In this document: piece after piece, positions 10,441 through 20,226 of the stretch
Position numbering within the stretch: the first letter of the stretch is position 1
Layout of the letters: each line of letters starts with the position of its first letter
The notes under the pieces: generated by a model
Database searches by the model: none
What the model was told of the DNA's origin: nothing
The model's input: only the letters and a program-made list of their open reading frames with translations
Assembly (NCBI RefSeq): GCF_029873635.1
Contig: NC_080422.1
Span: 11,377,764-11,441,763 of the forward strand
Origin: Malania oleifera
Taxonomy: Eukaryota > Streptophyta > Magnoliopsida > Santalales > Ximeniaceae
Direction: 5' to 3'
Length of the DNA: 64,000 bases
Program-made: the position numbers and the translations under genes

Positions 10441-10929
10441 AATTGAGCCTAACCAAATCTCTCAAGCGCCGCAATTCCGTGATGCTCCCAAAACCAAACG
10501 AGATTTCGCCTTCTCGCCCAATCCCAGACGTCATTGAACCAAAAGAAGTTGAGACAAAGCTCCCTACTCAAACCTCAAGGTCTCTATAAAATTTCTATAC
10601 AAACAAAACAAAGTTAGCTAACTACACACAGAGGAACTCGATTAGCGCAAACATCATGCCATTGACGATGCAATCTAGGGAGCTCCAGGAGCTCGTAATT
10701 TTCAGACTAAAAAATTTTTGTTGCTGCCTTTTCAAAACCCTAGAACAGCAAAGAGAACGAGGAAGAGAAAATACCCTAGGTAGGATTGGAAGAACAGGAT
10801 CTTGATCATGGCATTAGAGGTCGCAACAATGGAGTCTTGGGAATTGAACATTAGGCAATTCTCCCTTGATTAACCTCAACTATCGAAACCATGCTCGCAA
10901 GATATGCATTGATAAAAGGAATACATTCT

Positions 10930-11090
10930 AATGTGTCGTTTTGTATTCATTTCGTTTTGTTACGTTTCGGTTTTATCTATTTGTAGCTTGTTTTGCTAGA
11001 ACCACGGTATTCCTCAACCATAAGTGAGGGGTTTTCTAATAAAGAAAGGTGGTTCCACCCTCTTTTACCAAAAAGAAAATAAATAAAATA
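10930..11090 (+). other. retroelement 3'-UTR-like remnant
   Basis: ACCACGGTATTCCTC...CCATAAGTGAGG at 10999-11030 matches, on the opposite strand, the segment at about 55518-55550 that precedes the PPT of the chromovirus in this window. An A-rich tract follows. It is probably a relic of a gypsy 3' untranslated region or a related repeat. Confidence 0.4.
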
Positions 11091-11660
11091 CATTCTTTGT
11101 GAGGTTCACATACTTGCAGGATTTGCATCCCATGGTCCATTAAATCAAAATTCAGTGAGTGTGGAATCAGCCCATGGGGAGCGTCCCTCCTAGAGAGGTC
11201 CTTTGATCAAGTTAGTTTGTGAGAACAAAACCATTCTTCTGATGCAAGAATGCTTGTCAAGCCTCCTACCAAATCCAATCTTATTTGACAAGGCAACCTG
11301 TCCATGGTTTGTAATAAGTCTGTTTCAAATTCAGTATGATTATCACACTTTAACATCTTCAAAACATGAGACTAGTATTTCTATTGGAGAAGACAATGTT
11401 ATCACACATTTCAAGACCCTACATGAAGAGAGATGCACAGATGTACTGAAGTGTTAAGGCAGTCATCCTTGCTTGATTCTCAAGGTATGGACTTTTCTCC
11501 TACAAACTGGTTTCTTTTAGTAAGAACCTAATTTTTTTATGTTGATTAAATAATGAATAATGGGAGCAACTTATCCTATCATTTGAAAATCATAGTAAAG
11601 TTCTCTATAGTAGGTAAACAGCCTAAAAAATGAGCACAACTAAAAAAAAAAAAAATCAGC
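11091..11660. other. unclassified interior sequence
   Basis: An 84-codon plus-strand frame (11203-11457) has no recognisable domain. No terminus or repeat was identified before the tandem arrays begin. Confidence 0.35.
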
Positions 11661-11664
11661 TCAG

Positions 11665-12145
11665 TTGAGGCCTAAAGACGACCCAACCGATGAGTAACGC
11701 TCATGAAGCCAAAAGATGCCCAAAATATGAGTACGACTCATTAGGCAACAAAGATCGGCCCAACTGATGAACATCGCTCATAAGGTCTGTAGATGCCCAA
11801 AAGATGAGCACGACCCATTAGGCAAAGAAGACAAACCCAACTAATGAGCAATGCTCACGAGGGCAAAAGATGCCCAAAAGATGAGCACGGATCATTAGGC
11901 AAAAAAGACCTGCCCAACTAATGAGCAATGCTCATGAGGCTTGCAGATGCCCAAAAGATGAGCACGACTCATGAGGCAAAGAAGACCGGCCCAACTAATG
12001 AGCAATGCTCATGAGGCCAGAAGATGCCTAAAAGATGAGCACGACTCATTAGGCAAAGAAGACCTGTCCAATTGATGAACAACGCTCATAAGGCCCGAAG
12101 ATTCCCAAAAGATGAGCATGACTCATTAGGCAAAGAAGGTGACCC
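11665..12145. repeat. 77-bp tandem repeat, about six copies
   Basis: The anchor AGATGCCCAAAA recurs at 11714, 11791, 11868, 11945, 12022 and 12099 (AGATTCCC in the last), an exact 77-bp period. A half unit precedes the first. Each unit pairs GATGAGCACGACTCATTAGG with ATGAGCAATGCTCATGAGG, so it holds two short inverted repeats around TGAG/CTCA. Confidence 0.93.
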
Positions 12146-12148
12146 AAA

Positions 12149-12400
12149 AGAGCTATTCATCACAAATGCCCCACAAAGAGTTGCTCGACACAAATGTCGC
12201 ATGAAGGGCTGCTTGGCACAAATGCCCACGAAGAGCTGCTCGACACAAATGCCCCATGATGAGCATCTTAATGTAAATACTCCAAGATGAACTGCTCAGC
12301 ACAAACGCCCCATGATGAGCTATTCAACAAAAATGCCCCATGATGAGCTACTCGGCACAAACGCCCCCATGAAGAGCTACTCTACACAAAGGCCCAACGA
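12149..12400. repeat. 28-bp tandem repeat, about nine copies
   Basis: Units of 27-30 bp with consensus GAGCTGCTCGACACAAATGCCCCAT follow the 77-bp array directly, with unit starts near 12149, 12176, 12204, 12231, 12259, 12287, 12315, 12343 and 12372. It is a separate family from the 77-bp repeat. Confidence 0.88.
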
Positions 12401-12647
12401 AAAGCTGCTCGGGAAAGCTAAAAGTGTAGTTGGATTGGCTCGGGTAAGCTGAAGCGCGCCCTGAACCTGGCTCGACAAGCTATAGATAAAGAAGAAACGA
12501 ACAGGGTAAAAAAATTATATAAAAAAATAAAATAAAAAACCACGCAACATTATTTCGCATCAAATCATCATTCGGATTAGGCACAACTAGGCTCCACAAA
12601 GCCTAACAAGAACAACTTTCAAACGTTGGAAACGAATTTCAAAATTT

Positions 12648-12671
12648 GAAACTAAAAGGGGGGGGGGCAAC
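12648..12671 (+). other. polypurine tract of gene-capturing element
   Basis: GAAACTAAAAGGGGGGGGGG precedes CAAC and the 3' LTR start at 12672. The long G run is a plausible plus-strand primer. Confidence 0.6.
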
Positions 12672-13095
12672 TGATATACTGAAAATATATCACCTACCTA
12701 GAGGAGACTAGAGCATAGCATTAATGAGGGGAGTTACCGCCCAAGTCAACCGCCACGCCGAAGCAATTGACGCCCGCCTTATAATGACCAAAGCAATCCA
12801 CGCCAATGGGGTAATAATAGGAGCGATTTACGCCCACACCATAACTCACCAATAAATAGTGTATCACCCTCGGGTCAAACTCTTTCACTATAAATAGAGA
12901 CTCAAAGAAGAGGCTAAGGTATCTCATTCTAACCCAAATTTACTATTGCACAAAACCTCTCAAGCCAATCCCTTACTTAGGCATCAGAGAGATCCCTCGG
13001 AGTACACCCAGGATCCTCCAAGCCTTACTTATTTATCTCTTTTCAGGTGGTCGTGATCAGGGGTCGTGAAGGTCATTCGATTTTTGGTTGCAACA
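12672..13095 (+). repeat. 3' LTR of gene-capturing element, uninterrupted
   Basis: 424 bp, TGATATACTG...GGTTGCAACA, with TATAAATAGAGACTC near 12889. It shows the empty site for the nested copia (TTATTTATCTC near 13029). Confidence 0.88.
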
Positions 13096-13151
13096 ATGAA
13101 CAATATATGTGTTTACCTCTAATCAAGATGTATTCTTTCAACAGAAGGATG
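13096..13151. repeat. 56-bp direct repeat, right copy
   Basis: It begins immediately after the 3' LTR and differs from 2348-2403 at one base. The match continues five more bases (TGATT), but on the left side those belong to the LTR start. Confidence 0.85.
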
Positions 13152-13175
13152 TGATTAATAAGATGCGTTTAGAGT

Positions 13176-15563
13176 CATTATGTAAAGACCCAGAGAATTT
13201 ATAGTAATTAAATAATAAGAAAAGGGCATTCGTCGACGAATCATCTTCTTGGGTTCGTCGACATGGACGCGTGTCTCGTCGACGAGAATTTACCGAGAGG
13301 CTATTTTCAGGACTTGAATTTCATTGATGAGGGCACCGTCTTCGATGACGAACCGCCTTCATGGACTCATCGACGAGGCGACGTGGCTCATTGATGAGGC
13401 CACGTGGCAAGCCACCTATAAATATGTAGGAAATGGGTTTTCAGCAAAAAATTTCTCTCATTTTCTCTCTCTAGAAAATGGGTTTCTCTCACTTCTCTCT
13501 AGATTTCTGGCTCCAATTCTCCCCGATTTGATGATCAGAAGCTACCACAGTGATCCTGGGGAGATTCTCTACAACCTAACTTGAGCGAAAATTCAATTTG
13601 AGCAGTTTGGAACCATCCTAAAATTTGGGTAAGTGTATTTTTAGGTATTTTCAATATTGCCAGTATTATTTGGGGCCTAATTTTGTATTCTATGAGAATA
13701 TACTGGTGTTTTGTGGAATAAATTTGAGGTGTCATATTTTCAGGAATAGGGTATTTTGGACCCTATAATCATGGATTGAGGACCCCCAGCAAGTATCTGT
13801 TCGGAAGCCTAGGTAAATTATAATTCAAGAAATTATGAATAGGCAATCTTAGGAAATATGGGTGTATTGATTTACTGGAGAATTTGTATTTGTAAATGCA
13901 GGTTTTTAGGGTTGGTACACCGAGGGTGCGAGAGTTAGTGGAGGCCACCCTCCCAGTCAGACAAGTAAGGGACATATGCTATGCTAGAAATTTCAAAAAT
14001 ATTATTACTAATATATGTGTGTTTTTTGGGATATGCTCTATAGGGTATAAATTATTTTTATTATCAGAAAATAAAAATTTTACTACAGGGATTTTTGTTA
14101 TTTAATTGTGTGGCATGAGTTATATTATATCAGTTCAGGATTTATACAATTTTTCAGAATATCATGATTTACGGTGTTTTTGTATAGAAACATGTTTCAC
14201 TAGATTTTACAGAATTATGAATTACAGTGTATATATAAACAGATATATTTTATAGACAGATATTATACAGATAGATATTGTTTGCAGACAAATATTATAC
14301 AGACAGACATTTATCAGATAGATATTTTTACGGATATTATACAAACAGATATTTCACAGTATTCACAGAATGCCATGATTTCCAAAACCATAACACTCAG
14401 ACATTACAGATTATTCAGTCAGATATTTCAATTATTTTAATCAAATAATACAGTATTTCATATCAAATTTATAGTGTTATGGTTATTTTCGAATCATGAT
14501 AAAATAGAAAAATAATTATATGTATTAGTATTATACAGTATCAGATCCTTGTTGAATTATTTCAGACAAATTTAGACAACAGAGCACGGTACCATTGTTA
14601 TTTTAGATCAGAGTGCAACCACATATCTCAGATAGTGTGTGGGTTATCATCTACTGTGCCAGGAGAGATTGCAGTCTCCGCAAAGGTCTGGATTGAGGTG
14701 GCCGGTTTGACGAGGTAGAGACTTGTTGTCGTGCCCGGAGAGATTGTAGTGGGTCAGATTGATGATTGGTAGAGTTTCAGATTGACTTACCTGGTGGGCT
14801 AACCGGAGTTAAGTCTAACCTACGGGCCGTACAACCCTGTCATGAGGGGTCAAATCATGACAAACAAACTTCCATGGATATTTCTCAGTTATTTATATAT
14901 GTACAGATTTACAGAAGAACAATAGATATATTATATTCTTATTAGTATGGATTAATAGAAACTCAGATAATACAATTGTATTTTAAGCCATGTAGGTAGG
15001 AGTTGCACAATATTTACATGATATCTCAATTCAGTCATTTTTTCCAGTAAATTATTTATGTAGACTCAATTGCCACATACTAGTAATAGCATATTTCATC
15101 TTATTGAGCATTGTCTTATCCCAGTGATTTAATATTTTTCAAATGATCTAGTTAGGCGAGCAGATCAGGCTCGCAAGTAGAGGGGGCTACATTACTACCC
15201 TGACAGTAGGGTGAGTATTATAGGGAGTTATTTTTGAGTAGTCCCTAGGTCCAGATAAGGGCATTTTGAAAATGGTTATGTATGTATATTTTGGAAAGAA
15301 TTCTGACACTTTGGTATTGTATATTTTGTTATGGTTGTATGTATTCTGCTTCCAACTACTTAGGTAGTTTATTGTGTTTTGATTCCACGGTCCCTACTTG
15401 GGCCGTGATGATGGTTTGGTTTATATTAGAAGGTATCAAAGTAGTGAAATTTTATAGGAAAAAAAAAAAATGATAGGAAATTTCAGGTCATTACAGTTTG
15501 GTATCAAAGCAATGAAATTTTAGGGGAAAAAAATGATAGGAAATTTCAAGTCGTTACACATTA
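13176..15563 (+). mobile_element. solo LTR, chromovirus-type, TSD CATTA
   Basis: The LTR runs 13181-15558 (2378 bp), TGTAAAGACC...TCGTTACA, flanked by perfect CATTA duplications at 13176-13180 and 15559-15563. It contains the shared LTR modules: CGTCGACGA palindromes at 13233-13285, GGGCCGTACAACCCTGTCATG near 14825 and TTGAGCATTGTCTTATCCCA near 15102. No internal region remains, so LTR-LTR recombination is the likely origin. Confidence 0.92.
15432..15558 (+). repeat. tandem duplication of LTR terminus with PBS-like motif
   Basis: GGTATCAAAG...GGAAATTTCAGGTCATTACA (15432-15495) is repeated at 15500-15558. The second copy is entered by TTTGGTATCAAAGC, close to the initiator tRNA-Met PBS. Sequence that should lie just outside an LTR is thus inside this one. 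Confidence 0.75.
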
Positions 15564-15659
15564 TGTTAGAACAAAGGAATTCTTTATTATTCTTTTGGTC
15601 ATTGATTTGTTTGTATAGTTTTCAAGTACAGCAATGATTCAGTTTTTGTAGGGGCTTAC

Positions 15660-16998
15660 TGTAACAACCTGCTATTTAACTGGGTTTTTTATTTATTTAT
15701 ATACTATAACATTTAAAATGCTCTGATTTTTCACTAGGTTAAACCCAATCATCAACCTAAGCAACGAGAAGTAGAAATCAAATAAACATAACCATATGTA
15801 ATTATATACAATACTAGAGTGCTAAAATGTTTCCCAATAAAAACATATGTGACTGTTTCCTCAGAATACCCTCAACTGGCTAAGATTATACAAAAATACT
15901 CCCAAAAATACTCACTCTAATAATAGGACAATACTGAGGCCCCCCTATCTGCAAGCTTGGTCTGCTCGCCTACCTGGATCACCTGAAAAATGTTAATGTA
16001 ATTGGGATGAGCCGACGCTCAGTAAGATGAAATATGCTATTATTAGTGTGTGGCAAATGAGTACAATACTATGAAAATCTGTTTCTGTATAAACGCATAT
16101 AACTGAATATGAAAATACAGTACAAGTAATAGAAACCACCACCATTTCCATGTTGTTTAACATATCTGTATTTTAAGTTAATATTCAAAATACTTCTAGT
16201 GTATATAAGTATATTCTTTGTCTCTGTAAATCTGTAAATACATAATAATAAATGCAAACTTCCCTGTGGATAATTGTGTGTCATGATTTACCCTTCATGG
16301 CATGGTTGTGCGGCCCGTAGCCTGGATCTATACTAGCTGGCCGACCAGGGTAAATCACTATACTCCCTCGGTCTGATCTGCCCTCCTCCACCCATATCTG
16401 ATGGGGAGCCTGTCCATGTCAGGGCACTATACAATCGACCTACTATCACGTATTATCTGAATAGGTGGTTGCACTCTGTAAACCGTATGTAGCTACGGTA
16501 CTGTGTTCTGTAATTATATGGTCCAATAGGGTCTGATACTATATAATATATCTCTATATACAACTATCTGATTTACCATGATTCTGTAATAACTGTATAA
16601 ACCATGACACTGTAATAAACTGTAACTGTATCATTTGTATTTCTGAATTGAACTATAATCTGTAAGTCATGGTATTGAAAACTATATAATCATGGTACTG
16701 TAAGCTGTATAATCATGGTACTGTAAACTGTATAATCATGGTACTGTAATTACTATAAAACATATCTACTGATTGTATATTCTGTAAAAACATACCCTGA
16801 AAATACTGTAAAACTTGCTTCTGTACTATATTTATATTCTCAAGTCACACAGTAATTTATTACATAATATTCATAATTCATAATATGTACAATGTCCTAC
16901 TGTAAATAATAAACTGGTAAAAATAAACATTTCATATTGAAAATCATTTTAGAACTACCTAGCATAGCATATTTCCCTTACCTGACTACTGAAAAGTC
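15660..16998 (-). mobile_element. truncated chromovirus-type LTR
   Basis: TGTAACAACC at 15660 is the LTR terminus, and the sequence tracks the intact solo LTR at 39400-41308 until about 16998. There it stops in mid-LTR and joins copia LTR sequence. The conserved TTGTGCGGCCCGTAGCC module is at about 16305. CTTAC precedes the start; the matching duplication is lost with the missing end. Confidence 0.8.
16666..16755. repeat. 23-bp tandem repeat inside LTR
   Basis: About three and a half copies of ATCATGGTACTGTAAACTGTATA. Related LTRs carry fewer copies (one or two near 40425). Confidence 0.75.
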
Positions 16999-17023
16999 CC
17001 GGGAATACACCAAGGCTAACAAG

Positions 17024-17035
17024 TGGTATCAGAGC
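17024..17035 (+). other. primer binding site, initiator tRNA-Met type
   Basis: TGGTATCAGAGC two bases after the LTR end GGCTAACA. Confidence 0.9.
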
Positions 17036-17076
17036 GTCGTTGCACTAGACTTAAAAGTTTTTGCAAAAAGATTGCA

Positions 17077-17883
17077 ATGGCTCAATTTGGTGTATCTCCA
17101 TTCGGAGAGGGACGATCACCTTCCAGTCCTCCATCATTTTGTGGTGTTAATTACACCATCTGGAAAACTAGAATGAGCAAATTTGTAAAATCTATGAATT
17201 GGAGGGCCTGGCAGGTGATTGATAAGGGAACTTATATGCCTATAGAAAATGATATTAATTTGATGCATGCAAATTTATATGCTATGGACATGTTATATCT
17301 TGCATTAGATTCTGATATTTTTGTTAAGTTTGTGGCATGTCGGACTGTAAAAGAAATCTGGGATGAGTTGGAAAATAAATATGGAGAGACCCAGGAAAAG
17401 GAGGTAAATCAAGAGCTAGAAATCAAAGAGGAGGTATATGATTCTCACTTTAGCTCATTTGATGATTCTTGTGATGAATGTTGTGATGTATCGTATGCTG
17501 AATCATCTATTGATAATACTGTTAGCAATGCATACAATGATTCTGGTGAAAAATACTGCAATATATTGTATGTTGAATCATCTATCAAACCTTGTGATAA
17601 TATTGTAAATGATTCATGCGATGTTTATTGTGAAAAATCTTGTGATGAATCATATGTTGAAGTTAATGTTAAAAGCATGCCCTCGTATGGAGAACTAGAA
17701 AGGGCTTCATTTAAATTTCATAACTTCCTAGTTAGATTATCTAAGCAGCAAATTGTGGTGAAAAATGAAAATAAAAGATTGGCAAATCAATTAAGAGATT
17801 TGAGAAATTATCATGCCATCTTAGAAAAGAAAAAAGTTTGTGAAGATTTTGAAAATCCTCTGCTTAAAGAAAGAGATAAATGA
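17077..17883 (+). pseudogene. copia gag, internally deleted
   Basis: An ATG at 17077 opens 268 codons. Residues 1-35 carry the copia gag N-terminus (PPSFCGVNYTIWKTRM), then FVACRTVKEIWDELENKYG of the UBN2 region near residues 88-110. At about residue 115 the frame switches to an acidic, Cys-rich repeat-like stretch (DSCDECCD, DVYCEKSCDES) and a predicted coiled coil (residues 200-265). In SIRE-like gag the first zinc knuckle should lie between these parts and it is missing, so a deletion fused N- and C-terminal gag. A long uninterrupted frame survives but is unlikely to be functional. Confidence 0.75.
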
Positions 17884-18213
17884 TTATTCAAGAAGTATAA
17901 TTAAAACTGAAAATGACAAGAATAATCATAACGAGCGCTTCGCAGTTAAAATAAAAAATATTTTCAAAAAGGGTTCACGTTCTATTTATCAAACCCATAG
18001 TAATGCCTCAATGAGTAAAACCAGAATAAGTAAGCATAGCCTTTCACAAAAATTCAAAACTTGCTTACAACATAAAAAAAGAAAAGGGCATAGTGGGTTT
18101 AATTGTTTAGTTATAAGTGCCGGAGGCTTAGAAAAAGAAATGAAATGGATAATAATGAAAGCAAACCCTGTAGGACTTAAGGAAAAATGGATTCAAATTG
18201 AAATTATCTTCTA
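17884..18213 (+). pseudogene. copia gag-pol linker, frameshifted
   Basis: The frame opened at 17840 continues past the gag stop. It reads a degenerate zinc-knuckle-like TCLQHKKRKGHSGFNC, then ANPVGLKEKWIQ, which resembles the NPQGPKKIWVPK-type linker of SIRE-like polyproteins. No protease follows before the inserted LTR at 18295. Confidence 0.55.
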
Positions 18214-18289
18214 GTTAATCTTTCCTTAGTTTCTAGGTTTAGGGGCATGTGACGATTGTAGGTTTGGAAAGTGGTTGTTGCTTAAAAAG

Positions 18290-20226
18290 AAAATTATTAG
18301 CTTTACCGTAAGGGGGGGGGGGTGAATTGGGATTTTTAAACTTTAACCCCTAGGTATTCCTCCTAACAGCAATATGGTCACAACCCTATGGTCAATCTAG
18401 TGCAAGTAATATAAATATATAAAAAATAAATGAAACAATTTAATCAATCAAACAAGCACCAGAAAGCAGTAAAGAAATTGTGACACGCAAAGATGTTATC
18501 AAGGTTCGGCCAATTGCCTACATCCCCGCCTTGGCTAACACGCACAAGGATTACCATTATCACTTGCTCACTTAAATGGGTGGAGCGACACCTATACAAA
18601 CCAGGTCAATTTAAGGGCTGACCTCAACCGTTACACACAATTCTTACCGGGCTGGATTACCACCCCCTTAGGCCACGCCTGGAAATACTCAGATATTACA
18701 AAAAAATGGTACAATGAAATAGTGCTTTCACGTAAAGCAAATTTGTACCCAAGTAGTGTGCTCAATCACAAACACATCAATAGCATGAATATAATATAAG
18801 CTCAGTGATGTATGTTTTTGCTCAATCAATGCTCAACACAAAATAATCAGTATGATGCTCAAGAGTATTTCAACACAAACAACAACTTGGAATTCTAAAT
18901 AGGATATCTCAATAGCACATCAATATTCCAAGTAAGCTAAACAAATAATTAAACTAACTTCAAATAAATTTTCCTCAATGAAAGATGCACAATACTAGTT
19001 TGAAGAAATACTTGTTTGTTTGAAAAATCTTTGCACACCGAAAATCAAGCTATTGGACACTTGCAATGAAATGCAAATATCCTAAGCTTCCTTGGTTTAA
19101 TCCCACGCTAGATTTATAATGAAGAAATCTATGGGTTAAACCTAGGCTAAAACTCCCTGAGAGAAATATATATAACAACCATACAAATAGGAGATTTTAG
19201 CACAATATAACAATTACAATAACACACGAAGAACTCTCACAATCTCAAATTTTATCAAAGGAGGCAAGTTTGAGAGTTTTTGGATAGAGAGACGATTTTC
19301 AAGATAGAGAGAGTTTTTGCTAATCACTTTTTTAATCACCCCTTAATAGAGCAATTGGACTCATATTTATAGTCAAGTAAAAAATTATTACCATTTGGGA
19401 CATAATGGGCATTATTAAAAAGTCTCAAAAGATTAAAATTCAATTAGCCCGAAATAACCTTGTTTTACATCGGTTAATTTATTTTAACCGGCTGGAGTTT
19501 GGGTGGCTGAACCAAGGTTCAGTAGCCCGAACAGACACAGCAATAAAAGTGTTCTAAGCTAATTTGGTCACCCGTGTCTTAGTTTGGCAGCCTGAACAAA
19601 AGTTAGAAACATTTGTTCGTAGGTTCGGGTGCCCGATCCTAAGTTCAGTTAACCGAACTTTTGTGTTCGGTTGCCCGGGGCTGATTTGAACTATAATCCT
19701 TAGTTGCCCGAGTTGGTGAATAGTCCCTTTCAAAGGGTTTGGGCGCTCAGAGAAGATACATGCATTTATGGTTTGGTCGCCCGAGGGCTGGTCAACTTTT
19801 TGACTTTGTCTAAGTTCAGGCGCCCGAGGAGTTTTGTACTCCAAAGGTTCGGTTGCCCGACCCCTCTTAGTTTGCTTAGATATTGTCAATTTCAGCACAA
19901 TTATTTCACACTCATATTTTATGCAATGTGTGTGTGAGTGTTGGAGCCTAGGGTCTTGCTATGGTCTTAGTTGAGCTCACACTATATCTTGTGTGCATGA
20001 TGTGCAGGTGATAAGTATACAGACCATATCCTAGATTACTATTACAGACCTTATTACATAAATGACTAATATATTACAATGTAAATTACAAAGCTTCACG
20101 GTCTTCTCGTTTCTTCAAGTGCCATCAAGGAAGTTTGATTTAAACCTACACAAACACTTGACAAACATCAAATATCAATATTTGTTATTATCAAAACCGG
20201 GTGCGACCTATAAGGTCAACAAAAAT
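18290..20226 (-). mobile_element. solo copia LTR, TSD AAAAT
   Basis: An LTR of 1927 bp (18295-20221) is flanked by AAAAT on both sides (18290-18294, 20222-20226). On the minus strand it starts TGTTGACCTTATAGGTC and ends GGTAAAGCTAATA, where the terminal CA has become TA. The same family forms the LTRs at 23226, 37046 and 47082. It carries several CCCGAAC/GCCCGA motifs (19500-19860). Confidence 0.88.

Larger units (their letters stand above)
2404..13095 (+). mobile_element. non-autonomous LTR retroelement carrying host gene fragments
   Basis: Two 424-bp LTRs bound the element: 2404-2767 plus 6354-6413 on the left (split by a nested copia) and 12672-13095 on the right. They align along their whole length with scattered, mainly transition, differences. 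A PBS-like block follows the left LTR and a G-rich PPT precedes the right one, which gives plus orientation. The interior has no gag, protease, RT or integrase that I can find. It holds a UBA2-like RRM fragment, an AGD3-like first-exon fragment on the other strand, and two tandem arrays. It was later hit by a copia (2768-6348) and a chromovirus solo LTR (6557-8905). The PBS resembles that of plant Ty3/gypsy elements, so mobilisation by a gypsy partner is the likely route (inference). Confidence 0.75.

Noticed and set aside
12072..12290. 72-codon frame across the tandem arrays
   Set aside because: It crosses the border of two unrelated arrays and shows no conserved residues.
11665..12400. CRISPR-like spaced repeats
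   Set aside because: Repeats are contiguous without unique spacers and the DNA is plant nuclear.
16069..16284. Frames with MYLYSIRSLWK-like text repeated at 42367, 54557 and 63646
   Set aside because: Recurring antisense translations of conserved LTR sequence.
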